Shown in pieces: positions 1 to 5,971 of a stretch of DNA of 5,971 nt. Both the position numbers and the translations under genes were made by a program. Below the pieces are notes generated by a model, which was not told the DNA's origin, made no database searches, and saw only the letters and a list, made by a program, of their open reading frames with translations. The stretch is from assembly GCA_021810735.1 (NCBI GenBank), contig JAJZIF010000258.1, positions 1 through 5,971 on the forward strand. Direction: 5' to 3'. Source of the DNA: Acidobacteriota bacterium (GTDB taxonomy: Bacteria > Acidobacteriota > Terriglobia > Terriglobales > Acidobacteriaceae). The stretch's first letter is position 1, and the number at the start of each line of letters is the position of its first letter.

Positions 1-861
1 GTGAACAAGGTTTTGGTCGAGCGGGCGCCCACCGAGATTCTGCCCGGAACCGCAATCGTCCTGCATCCGGGCGATCTGATCAGTATCAGCGTCTACGGCG
101 TGCCGGACTACAAACTCAATGCCCGCATTGCCGGCAATGGCGTGGCCGATCTGCCGCTCATTGGAGCTGTCCACCTCGCCGGCATGACTGTCGAGCAGGC
201 GCAGCAGAAGGTGGCGCAAAAGCTGATTGACGGCCAAATGATTCTCAACCCCGATGTCCTCATCTCCGTCGCGGATTCGATGGTGGACATCATCGGCGTC
301 ATGGGTGAAGTCAATAACCCCAAGGCCATCCCGGCTTTCGCCCCGATGAGCCTGCTGGATGCGCTGTCCTCCGCCGGCGGTCTCAAACCGGATGCCAGCC
401 ACAGCATTTCCATCCTCCGCAAGGGGGTCGATCAGCCGCTGCTGGTCGTGCTCAACTCCAATCCGGCCAACGCCGTCAACCAGAACATTCCGCTCTATCC
501 CGGCGACCGGGTGATCGTACCGCGCACCGGAGTGGTGTATATGGTTGGAGCGGTGTTGCATTCGGGCGCGTATCCAGTTACTCCAGACACTCCGTTGACG
601 TTGATACAAGCCGTCACGTTGGCCGGCGGAACAGGGTATCAGGCGGCGGCCGGCGACACCCGCATCATTCGGACCACCGGAGCAACCCGTCGCGAAATTC
701 GTGTCAACCTTAGCAATGTCATGAAAGGAAAAGCACCCGATCCGGTCCTGCAAAACGATGACATCGTCATGATTCCAACGAATGCGATGAAGGCCGCGAT
801 CAAAGGTGGCGGGATTGGGATTGCAATTGGATTGCTGTACCTGATTCCATTGCTTCCTTGA
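1..861 (+). CDS. Polysaccharide export protein (OPX/Wza-like), 5'-truncated
   Basis: This is the periplasmic and outer-membrane component that exports capsular or extracellular polysaccharide across the outer membrane. The visible 286 residues hold a poly-export domain at about 20-92, with a PGD turn at 23-25, the Y-G-x-P-D segment at 32-36 and the L-P-L-I-G element at 51-55. Two SLBB-type ligand-binding folds follow at about 96-150 and 178-240; each contains an A-G-G turn (125-127 in the first). The tail from about 268 to 286 is glycine-rich then hydrophobic and ends in LIPLLP. It could be the C-terminal membrane helix that Wza uses to form its outer-membrane pore (inference). No signal peptide or lipobox is visible and the frame is open to base 1, so the GTG at position 1 is probably an internal valine codon and the true start lies upstream. 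It is the first gene of a same-strand run with two glycosyltransferases and an acyltransferase. Family assignment is firm; the exported polymer is unknown. Confidence 0.92.
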   Translation: MNKVLVERAPTEILPGTAIVLHPGDLISISVYGVPDYKLNARIAGNGVADLPLIGAVHLAGMTVEQAQQKVAQKLIDGQMILNPDVLISVADSMVDIIGVMGEVNNPKAIPAFAPMSLLDALSSAGGLKPDASHSISILRKGVDQPLLVVLNSNPANAVNQNIPLYPGDRVIVPRTGVVYMVGAVLHSGAYPVTPDTPLTLIQAVTLAGGTGYQAAAGDTRIIRTTGATRREIRVNLSNVMKGKAPDPVLQNDDIVMIPTNAMKAAIKGGGIGIAIGLLYLIPLLP

Positions 862-904
862 ACTGATGGATGGAAGCGCCTTTCATGCCCATGCGCGTTT
901 CGTG

Positions 905-922
905 TTGCCCTCTCAAGGGCGG
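905..922 (+). other. Small hairpin between export gene and glycosyltransferase 1
   Basis: GCCCT at 907-911 pairs perfectly with AGGGC at 916-920 across a 4-base CTCA loop. Two further T-G wobble pairs (905/922, 906/921) could extend the stem. It lies in the 79-base gap after the export gene and ends 18 bases before the preferred start of the next gene. No T-run follows, so it does not look like an intrinsic terminator. It could be an mRNA processing or stability element, or chance in GC-rich DNA. Confidence 0.25.
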
Positions 923-940
923 GAACATCTGCGGAAATCC

Positions 941-2188
941 ATGCTGCGAGTCGCCTATCTTCTGAGTCATCCGATTCAGTATCAGTCTCCTCTGCTGCGT
1001 CTTTTGGCGCGGCAGCCGGGCCTGGACCTGACGGTCTTCTATACCTCGGACTTCTCCCTGCGCAGCTATCGCGATCGCGGTTTCGGCGTCCCCGTCGAGT
1101 GGGATGTGCCTCTGCTCGGCGGATATCGCCACCAGTTTTTGCCCCGCCTTCTCGACAGCGACAACATTTCCTTTTTTCGTCCTCTGAATCGCGGCATCTT
1201 CCGCCGCCTGCGAGCTGGCCGATTCGACGTCCTGTGGATCCATGGCTACGCCACGTTGAATTCCTGGATCGCGATGGCGGCCGCGCGCCTGTTGGGCATT
1301 CCCGTTCTGCTGCGGACCGACTCCACGCTGATCGACCATCCCCGCGGCCCGCTCAAGCTCGCCTTGAAATACATTTTCTTTCGCGTCCTCCGCCGATTCA
1401 CCTACGGCGTTCTCAGCGTCGGCCAGCGCAACACCGAATACTGGCGCCATCATCTGGGCCAGGACATTCCGGTCTTTCCCATCCCCTATGCGGTTGACAA
1501 TGCGTTCTTTCAGGACCGCTGCCGCGCGGCCTCTACCACCCGCGAACAACTTCGTCAGGAGCTTCAGCTCGAACCCAACCGGCCCATCCTCCTGTTTGCA
1601 TCCAAACTGCTGCCGAGGAAACGGTGCATCGATCTGGTGGAAGCCTATCTCGAACTCGTCGCGCGATATCGCTCCGCAACTCCATCTCGCCCGCTGCCCT
1701 ATCTGCTCATCGTCGGCGATGGCGAGGAGCGTCCCCACATCGAAGTGCGCCTGCAATCCGCAACTCCGGCAGACCGCGAAGGCATCCGCCTGCTCGGCTT
1801 CCGCAATCAGTCGGAGCTGCCCCGCTATTACGATCTCTGCGATGCCTTCGTTCTGCCGTCCATCCACGAACCCTGGGGGCTTGTCGTCAATGAAGCCATG
1901 AACGCCGCCCGCGCCATCATCGTGTCGGACCAGGTAGGCTGCCAGCCGGATCTGGTCGTCGATGGCGGCAACGGCTGCGTGTTCCCGGCGCAAAACGTCT
2001 CCGCGCTGGCCGGCGCTCTGGAACGCGTTCTCGCCGATCCAGCCGCTTCCCGTATCATGGGCGAGCGCAGTCTGGAACGTATCCAGGCATTTAGTTTCGA
2101 CGCCAACGTCCGCGGACTGATGCAGGCGTTTGCCGCAGCCGCCGAACACAGAAAATCATCGAAACCCGCACCGTCTCCGGCCCAATGA
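941..2188 (+). CDS. GT4-family glycosyltransferase (polysaccharide biosynthesis)
   Basis: This 415-residue cytoplasmic or membrane-associated GT-B enzyme is predicted to transfer a sugar from a nucleotide-sugar donor to a growing polysaccharide repeat unit. The N-terminal acceptor domain opens with a beta strand and the family-like S-H-P-I-Q-Y segment at 9-14. The donor domain has S-K-L-L-P-R-K-R at 221-228, whose basic residues usually contact the donor phosphates. It also has the E-x7-E motif (E310 and E318, in H-E-P-W-G-L-V-V-N-E) followed by a V-S-D-Q loop, diagnostic of the GT4 group. The frame is open back to an ATG at 866, four bases after the export gene's stop. I prefer ATG 941 because family homology begins exactly there and the 25 residues before it look unrelated. 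A weak GGA at 933-935 precedes it. The tail after about residue 395 is rich in Ala, Ser, Pro and Lys. The sugar donor, linkage and acceptor cannot be told from sequence. Confidence 0.9.
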   Translation: MLRVAYLLSHPIQYQSPLLRLLARQPGLDLTVFYTSDFSLRSYRDRGFGVPVEWDVPLLGGYRHQFLPRLLDSDNISFFRPLNRGIFRRLRAGRFDVLWIHGYATLNSWIAMAAARLLGIPVLLRTDSTLIDHPRGPLKLALKYIFFRVLRRFTYGVLSVGQRNTEYWRHHLGQDIPVFPIPYAVDNAFFQDRCRAASTTREQLRQELQLEPNRPILLFASKLLPRKRCIDLVEAYLELVARYRSATPSRPLPYLLIVGDGEERPHIEVRLQSATPADREGIRLLGFRNQSELPRYYDLCDAFVLPSIHEPWGLVVNEAMNAARAIIVSDQVGCQPDLVVDGGNGCVFPAQNVSALAGALERVLADPAASRIMGERSLERIQAFSFDANVRGLMQAFAAAAEHRKSSKPAPSPAQ

Positions 2189-2206
2189 CAAAATCGCCCA
2201 GCACGA

Positions 2207-2211
2207 AAGGA
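2207..2211 (+). promoter_or_regulatory. Ribosome binding site for glycosyltransferase 2
   Basis: AAGGA is followed by an 8-base spacer to the ATG at 2220, an ideal Shine-Dalgarno placement. It decides the start of the second glycosyltransferase against an in-frame upstream ATG at 2130, which would lie inside the preceding gene. It is the only strong ribosome binding site visible in the window. Confidence 0.75.
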
Positions 2212-2219
2212 CAGCCCGG

Positions 2220-3365
2220 ATGCGCATTCTGCATGTGATCCGCTCTCTCCATCCCGAATACGGCGGGCCCGCCCAACTGGTGCGCTGCATCGTGGCCGCG
2301 GGTCCGCGCCTCGGCTGGGAAGGCGAAGTCGCTTGCCTCGATCATGCCTCCGAGCCCTTTCTCCGCGAGATCGACTTTCGCGTCCATGCGCTCGGCCAGG
2401 GCGGTGGCACCTACGGCTATTCCAGCCGCTGGGTTCCATGGTTGCGCGCCAATATCGACCGCTTCGATGGCGTCGTGATCCACGGCATCTGGCAATACCA
2501 AAGCTATGGCACCTGGCGCGCCATCCACGGAAGAAAACCCTACGTCCTCTTCCCCCACGGAATGCTGGACCCGTGGTTCAAGCGCCGCTATCCGCTCAAG
2601 CACATCAAGAAGTGGATCTACTGGAACCTGGCCGAACAGCGCGTGCTGCGCGATGCCAATTCGATTCTTTTCACCTGCGATACCGAACAGCGCCTCGCGC
2701 CGCAAAGTTTCCCCATGCCTCCGTGGAATGCGGCCGTCGTGCCCTACGGGGCCGAGATGCCCACCGGAGACCCGCGGCGGCAAATCGAGGCATTCTATGC
2801 CGCCTGCCCCGCCGCGCGTGGAAGACGGTTCTTCCTCTACCTCGGGCGTATCCATCCGAAAAAGGGCTGCGACCTGCTCATCGAGGCCTTCATCGCAATC
2901 GCTGCGAGTGCTCCAGACGTCGATCTCGTCATGGCCGGCCCCGACGCCGGAATGCGTACCGGTCTCGAAGCGCGCATCGCGGCTGCACGCCTCTCGAACC
3001 GCGTGCACTGGCCCGGCCTCATCGTCGGCGATACCAAGTGGGGAGCCTTCCACGCCGGCGAAACATTTGTCCTCCCCTCGCATCAGGAAAATTTTGGCAT
3101 TGCCGTCGCCGAGGCATTGGGTTGCAGCCGCCCCGTATTGATCTCCGATCAGGTCAATATCTGGCCGGAGATCCACTCCGACGGCGCCGGTCTGGTCGCG
3201 CCCGATACGCTACAGGGAACAACAGATTTGCTGCGCCGGTGGCTCGCCCTTTCCGCGGACCAGCGCCGCGAGATGGGACTGCGTGCGCGGGCCTGTTTTG
3301 AAGCTCGCTATAATCTGGATCAAAATGTCGCCGAGCTAGTACGATTCTTTCAACACATGCAGTAA
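2220..3365 (+). CDS. GT4-family glycosyltransferase (polysaccharide biosynthesis)
   Basis: A 381-residue GT-B fold glycosyltransferase, predicted to add a sugar to the lipid-linked repeat unit on the cytoplasmic side of the inner membrane. The N-terminus reads M-R-I-L-H-V-I-R-S-L followed by the glycine loop G-G-P-A-Q (residues 15-19) typical of GT4 acceptor domains. A P-H-G-M-L-D-P-W segment in the middle of the N-domain is also characteristic. The C-domain has L-G-R-I-H-P-K-K-G at 208-216, with R210 and K215 the likely donor-phosphate contacts. The E-x7-E motif is E290 and E298, followed by L-I-S-D-Q-V. The frame is open to an ATG at 2130, but ATG 2220 is chosen for its AAGGA ribosome binding site and because the homology starts there. 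It begins 31 bases after the previous gene and ends 12 bases before the next, so co-transcription is likely. It is not a recent duplicate of the preceding glycosyltransferase: the two share the fold and motifs but little else by eye. Sugar specificity is unknown. Confidence 0.92.
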   Translation: MRILHVIRSLHPEYGGPAQLVRCIVAAGPRLGWEGEVACLDHASEPFLREIDFRVHALGQGGGTYGYSSRWVPWLRANIDRFDGVVIHGIWQYQSYGTWRAIHGRKPYVLFPHGMLDPWFKRRYPLKHIKKWIYWNLAEQRVLRDANSILFTCDTEQRLAPQSFPMPPWNAAVVPYGAEMPTGDPRRQIEAFYAACPAARGRRFFLYLGRIHPKKGCDLLIEAFIAIAASAPDVDLVMAGPDAGMRTGLEARIAAARLSNRVHWPGLIVGDTKWGAFHAGETFVLPSHQENFGIAVAEALGCSRPVLISDQVNIWPEIHSDGAGLVAPDTLQGTTDLLRRWLALSADQRREMGLRARACFEARYNLDQNVAELVRFFQHMQ

Positions 3366-3377
3366 CGGCCATGCCCC

Positions 3378-3977
3378 ATGGATCCCATCCCGCCCACCAG
3401 CTCGTTTGCGCCTGCCTCCGCCTCCCGCCGGACGAACGCGCGCGATCCCTACACCTCGCCGCAATACTCCTTCGCCAATCGCGTGCAACGCCAACTGTGG
3501 AGCATCGTCTGGATCGTTCTCTATCGCCCGTCTCCACGCATCGCATTTATTTGGCGTGCTTGGCTGCTACGCTGCTTCGGCGCGAAGCTGGGCCCGCGCT
3601 GCCGCTTCTATCCCGCATCCCGCATCTGGGCGCCCTGGAACCTGACCTGTGAAGATACCGTCATGGTGGCCGATGCAGCCGAACTCTACAATCCCGCGCC
3701 CATGTTTCTGGCTTCTCATGCCATCGTCTCGCAAGGTGCCTATCTCTGCGGCGCAACCCACGATTACAACGATCCAAAATTTCCCGTGATCTCTTTTCCC
3801 ATGCGCCTCGGCTGCTACGCCTGGGTCGCGGCACGCGCCTGCGTCTCGCCGGGAGTCAATCTCGGCGACGGCGCAATCCTCGGCCTCGCCTCCGTGGCCA
3901 CCAAAGATTTAGAACCCTGGACCATCTACGCCGGCGTCCCCGCCCGCAAAGTGAAAGACAGACAGCCCTTCGCCTAG
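3378..3977 (+). CDS. wcaF: WcaF-like polysaccharide acetyltransferase (left-handed beta-helix)
   Basis: A 199-residue acyltransferase of the hexapeptide-repeat (LbH/NodL-LacA-CysE-type) superfamily. It most resembles the WcaF group, which O-acetylates a sugar of colanic acid or related exopolysaccharide using acetyl-CoA. Residues about 23-72 form the WcaF-specific N-terminal region, with D-P-Y near its start, a W-rich hydrophobic stretch, R-P-S-P-R, and a G-A-K-L-G motif. The left-handed helix follows, with imperfect hexapeptide turns from about 70 to 180. The likely catalytic base is H128 in T-H-D-Y-N. The C-terminal P-W-T-I-Y-A-G-V-P-A-R motif closes the helix, as in this superfamily. ATG 3378 is used because no other in-frame ATG precedes the conserved region. 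No good ribosome binding site is seen, so translation may be coupled to the glycosyltransferase ending 12 bases upstream. E. coli WcaF is somewhat shorter (about 180 residues); the excess is a Pro/Ser/Ala-rich N-terminus of about 22 residues. The acyl group and target sugar are inferred from the family only. Confidence 0.88.
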   Translation: MDPIPPTSSFAPASASRRTNARDPYTSPQYSFANRVQRQLWSIVWIVLYRPSPRIAFIWRAWLLRCFGAKLGPRCRFYPASRIWAPWNLTCEDTVMVADAAELYNPAPMFLASHAIVSQGAYLCGATHDYNDPKFPVISFPMRLGCYAWVAARACVSPGVNLGDGAILGLASVATKDLEPWTIYAGVPARKVKDRQPFA

Positions 3978-4111
3978 ACCTTGAGCCGCTGCCGGGTGCC
4001 CCATCGCGGCGCAGCCAGGGTGGGATAGAACGAAGCCCGCGTTCCAGTAACAGTGAAAATGCTGTAAGGCTCTCTCCTCCCATATCTCAGCGACCGGTTA
4101 TATCATCAGCC
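3978..4111. other. Intergenic gap without clear promoter or terminator
   Basis: This 134-base gap separates the polysaccharide genes from the arabinofuranosidase gene. It holds two weak inverted repeats. GCCGC (3985-3989) can pair with GCGGC (4006-4010) across a 16-base loop. GAACG (4028-4032) can pair with CGTTC (4040-4044) across a 7-base loop. Neither is followed by a T-run, so an intrinsic terminator is not supported. A TATATC at 4099-4104 resembles a -10 box but has no matching -35 element. No Shine-Dalgarno sequence precedes the ATG at 4112. The gap is longer than those between the preceding genes, which fits, without proving, a separate transcription unit downstream. Confidence 0.4.
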
Positions 4112-5971
4112 ATGCTCTCCACGCGCCGATTCCTTGTCCTCTGCCTTCTCTCCTGCACACTGCCCATCGCCGCCCGTGCCCAGATCGTCGTCACAACTCC
4201 CATCCCGCCGACCGCTCGCATTGTCGTGCGCGCGAACGAACCTGCGAGCTACAAAATTCCGCGGACCATCTTCGGCACATTTCTCGAGCCCATCGGAAAT
4301 TCCACCTACAACGGCCTGTGGGCGCAGATCCTCATCAATCCGAGTCTCGAAACTGGCTTGTGGAGTCCAAAGAAAACCGCCGCCATGCTGGCCGCCGATC
4401 CCTCTCTGGTCGAGGCTTCCAACCTCGCCCTGCCTCTCCCGTGGGAGCCTCTGGGTCAGCATCAGGGAATGCGCTACGAGCCGCATTATGGGAACGCGCC
4501 CAACTCCTGGCGCTCGCTGGAGGTCATCGGCGTGCCCGGTCAACCCACCGGCATCCGGCAAAAAGTCTATCTCCCCGTCCATCGGACCCTTGTCTATCGC
4601 GGCAGCCTCTACGCCAAACACTTGAGCGGCGCCACTGGCCTCACCCTCTCGATACGCCGCGAAGGTTCCAACGACGTGCTTGCCTCCGCCACCATCCCCG
4701 CCGACGCCCCCATCTGGACCAGGTACGAATTTTCTCTCACGCTTGCGCCCGGCACTCTGCACCGTCTCGATCCGGCGGACTTCGTCGTCGAGCTCAGTGG
4801 AAATGAGCGTGTCGATCTCGACCAGCTCTCTTTGTTCCCCTCCGACGCCATCGACGGTCTCGATCCGGATGAGGTCGCCCTGGCCAAAGCCATGCACACG
4901 CCGCTGCTGCGCTTCGGCGGCAACTTCACCTCCGGCTACCACTGGCGAGATGGCATCGGTCCCGCCGACAAGCGCATCAGCATGCTCAACACCGCCTGGG
5001 GAATCCCCGAGTACAACACCTTCGGCACGGATGAATTCCTGCGCTTCTGCAAACTCATCGGCGCTCAGCCGCAAATCGCGTTGAACCTTGGAAGCGGAAC
5101 TCCCCAGGAGGCAGCCGACTGGGTCCAGTATGTCGATGACCATTTCAACCACGGCAACGGCGGTCTGCATTGGGAGCTGGGCAATGAATTGTGGGGCAAC
5201 TGGAATCTCGGCTGGCCCACGCTGGCGCAGATTCCCGGCAGAACTTTAGCCTTTAGCCAGGCCATCAAAAAAGTGGACCCCGCCGCGATTCTGATTGCCA
5301 CCGGAGCCGACCCCGATCACTACCGGCAATGGAACGCCGCGCAACTCACCAATCCCGCGGGAACATTCAACTTCCTCTCGACGCATTTCGTCGTCGGCAG
5401 CAACGCCGTGTTGCCCAACCCCACAACCGACTTCCTTGCGCAGGCCACGTTTGCGCTCTCGACCCAACTCGGTCGCACCCTGCGCGCCATGCAGGACCAG
5501 ATCAACCAAGCCCCTGCCTTCTCCAATCAGGCGCACATCGCCTTCACGGAATGGCTCTACAACAACCGCAACCACCCGGATGCCCCCGGTTTCAGCAACA
5601 TGGGCGGCGCCATCGCAGCCGCGGGCTTTCTCAACATGCTGATGCGCGACGCCGACATCGTTCCCATCTCCGACATGACCGGGCTGATGGAATTCGGCGG
5701 CATCTGGAAAAAACGTAGTCAGGTCTACGCATCGCCCGCCTACTACGCATTTCGCATGTACTCGACTACCGGCGCAACCCAGCCGGTTGCCGTCGATACC
5801 CAGGCCGGAACCTATTCCGTGCACCAGGGAATCACGCGCTTCCCGGAGATTCAGGATGTTCCCTATCTCGACGTTGTTGCCGCTCTCGACCCCGCAGGAA
5901 AAACCCTCACGCTATTTTGCGTCAACAGAAATCTGCGCCAGGACATTCCCTCAGAAATCGACCTGCAACAA
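4112..5971 (+). CDS. Secreted GH51 alpha-L-arabinofuranosidase, 3'-truncated
   Basis: An exported glycoside hydrolase predicted to remove terminal alpha-L-arabinofuranosyl residues from polysaccharides such as arabinoxylan or arabinan with retention of configuration. The 620 visible residues run without a stop to the window edge, so the C-terminus is missing. Residues 1-23 form a signal peptide (R5-R6, hydrophobic core, A-R-A before Q24). The GH51 barrel opens with F-G-T-F-L-E-P at 54-60 and G-L-W-A-Q at 68-72. A beta-rich, carbohydrate-binding-module-like segment spans roughly 128-245. The barrel resumes with R-F-G-G-N-F at 267-272 and W-R-D-G-I-G-P at 278-284. The acid/base is E359 (W-E-L-G-N-E-L-W-G-N-W) and the nucleophile is E480 (F-T-E-W). 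Their 121-residue spacing is close to the 119 of the Geobacillus GH51 enzyme (E175/E294). The region after about 500 corresponds to the C-terminal arabinofuranosidase beta domain. The usual proline before G-G-N-F is absent. Substrate is inferred; catalytic competence is well supported. Confidence 0.93.
   Translation, partial: MLSTRRFLVLCLLSCTLPIAARAQIVVTTPIPPTARIVVRANEPASYKIPRTIFGTFLEPIGNSTYNGLWAQILINPSLETGLWSPKKTAAMLAADPSLVEASNLALPLPWEPLGQHQGMRYEPHYGNAPNSWRSLEVIGVPGQPTGIRQKVYLPVHRTLVYRGSLYAKHLSGATGLTLSIRREGSNDVLASATIPADAPIWTRYEFSLTLAPGTLHRLDPADFVVELSGNERVDLDQLSLFPSDAIDGLDPDEVALAKAMHTPLLRFGGNFTSGYHWRDGIGPADKRISMLNTAWGIPEYNTFGTDEFLRFCKLIGAQPQIALNLGSGTPQEAADWVQYVDDHFNHGNGGLHWELGNELWGNWNLGWPTLAQIPGRTLAFSQAIKKVDPAAILIATGADPDHYRQWNAAQLTNPAGTFNFLSTHFVVGSNAVLPNPTTDFLAQATFALSTQLGRTLRAMQDQINQAPAFSNQAHIAFTEWLYNNRNHPDAPGFSNMGGAIAAAGFLNMLMRDADIVPISDMTGLMEFGGIWKKRSQVYASPAYYAFRMYSTTGATQPVAVDTQAGTYSVHQGITRFPEIQDVPYLDVVAALDPAGKTLTLFCVNRNLRQDIPSEIDLQQ
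5244..5257 (+). repeat. 7-bp tandem repeat inside the arabinofuranosidase gene
   Basis: CTTTAGC occurs twice in direct succession and encodes part of R-T-L-A-F-S-Q, between the two catalytic glutamates. The unit is not a multiple of three, so gain or loss of one copy would shift the frame. The patch uses AGA and TTA, codons that are otherwise uncommon in this GC-rich gene. Two copies are too few to call it a phase-variable tract. Confidence 0.6.

Noticed and set aside
800..2149. 449-codon open frame on the minus strand
   Set aside because: It lies codon-for-codon in register with glycosyltransferase 1. It stays open only because TTA, CTA and TCA codons are rare in this GC-rich gene. The plus strand carries clear GT4 motifs; the minus translation shows no recognisable domain.
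2091..3176. 361-codon open frame on the minus strand
   Set aside because: Same codon-register shadow, opposite glycosyltransferase 2, whose E-x7-E motif and ribosome binding site settle the coding strand.
2333..3301. 322-codon plus-strand open frame overlapping glycosyltransferase 2
   Set aside because: The translation is Arg/Pro/His-rich with no domain, and the overlapping frame is clearly the GT4 enzyme.
3985..4044. Possible terminator between the acyltransferase and GH51 genes
   Set aside because: The stems are only 5 bp, one with a 16-base loop, and no T-run follows either.
4099..4104. TATATC as a -10 promoter box for the GH51 gene
   Set aside because: No -35-like sequence lies 16-18 bases upstream, and it would leave almost no leader before the ATG at 4112.
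4145..4156. Lipoprotein lipobox (L-L-S-C at residues 12-15) in the GH51 signal peptide
   Set aside because: Leucine at -2 is unfavourable and the hydrophobic core before it is short. The A-R-A/Q signal peptidase I site at 21-24 fits better, although a lipoprotein is not excluded.
4134..5084. Plus-strand open frames at 4134-4625, 4318-4806 and 4680-5084
   Set aside because: They are out of frame with the GH51 gene and give Pro/Ser/Arg-rich low-complexity translations. The real frame, starting at 4112, lacks a stop within the window and so is easy to overlook.
4106..5170. 354-codon open frame on the minus strand, with a second at 5246-5824
   Set aside because: Both are register shadows of the GH51 gene; they are separated by the TTA codon at 5246-5248. 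The plus-strand frame has a signal peptide and both catalytic glutamates.
1..5971. A wholly novel defence, mobile or RNA-based system
   Set aside because: All five genes belong to recognisable polysaccharide synthesis, export or degradation families, and no unexplained long non-coding region, repeat array or mobile-element gene is visible.

Overview
The window is a stretch of GC-rich bacterial chromosome with five genes, all on the + strand. Four form the end of a surface or extracellular polysaccharide locus: an outer-membrane polysaccharide export protein (5' end outside the window), two GT4-type glycosyltransferases and a WcaF-like acyltransferase. After a 134-base gap comes a secreted GH51 alpha-L-arabinofuranosidase that runs off the right edge. 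The source is a Gram-negative-type bacterium, because the export protein belongs to the outer-membrane polysaccharide export (OPX/Wza) family. The codon usage and the style of the glycosyltransferases and GH51 enzyme resemble Acidobacteriota (Terriglobia). That assignment is from memory of similar proteins and is only a moderate-to-weak guess.

Layout: 1-861 OPX protein; 862-940 short gap with a small hairpin; 941-2188 glycosyltransferase 1; 2220-3365 glycosyltransferase 2, with a clear ribosome binding site; 3378-3977 WcaF-like acetyltransferase; 3978-4111 gap without a convincing terminator or promoter; 4112-5971 GH51 arabinofuranosidase, incomplete at the 3' end. The first four genes are separated by 79, 31 and 12 bases and probably form one transcription unit whose promoter is upstream of the window.

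How the genes fit together (inference from family roles): the two glycosyltransferases add sugars to a lipid-linked repeat unit on the cytoplasmic face of the inner membrane. The WcaF-like enzyme decorates a sugar with an acyl group, probably acetyl. The OPX protein carries the finished polymer through the outer membrane. The flippase, polymerase, initiating transferase and tyrosine kinase expected in such a locus are not in this window. The GH51 enzyme is exported and would act outside the cytoplasm on arabinofuranosyl side chains, either in plant polysaccharide or, more speculatively, in the polymer made by this locus.

I see no mobile element, RNA gene, CRISPR array or phage gene, and no sign of a wholly new system. 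The points most worth a second look are the placement of the GH51 gene, its altered substrate-side motif, and corrected starts for both glycosyltransferases.
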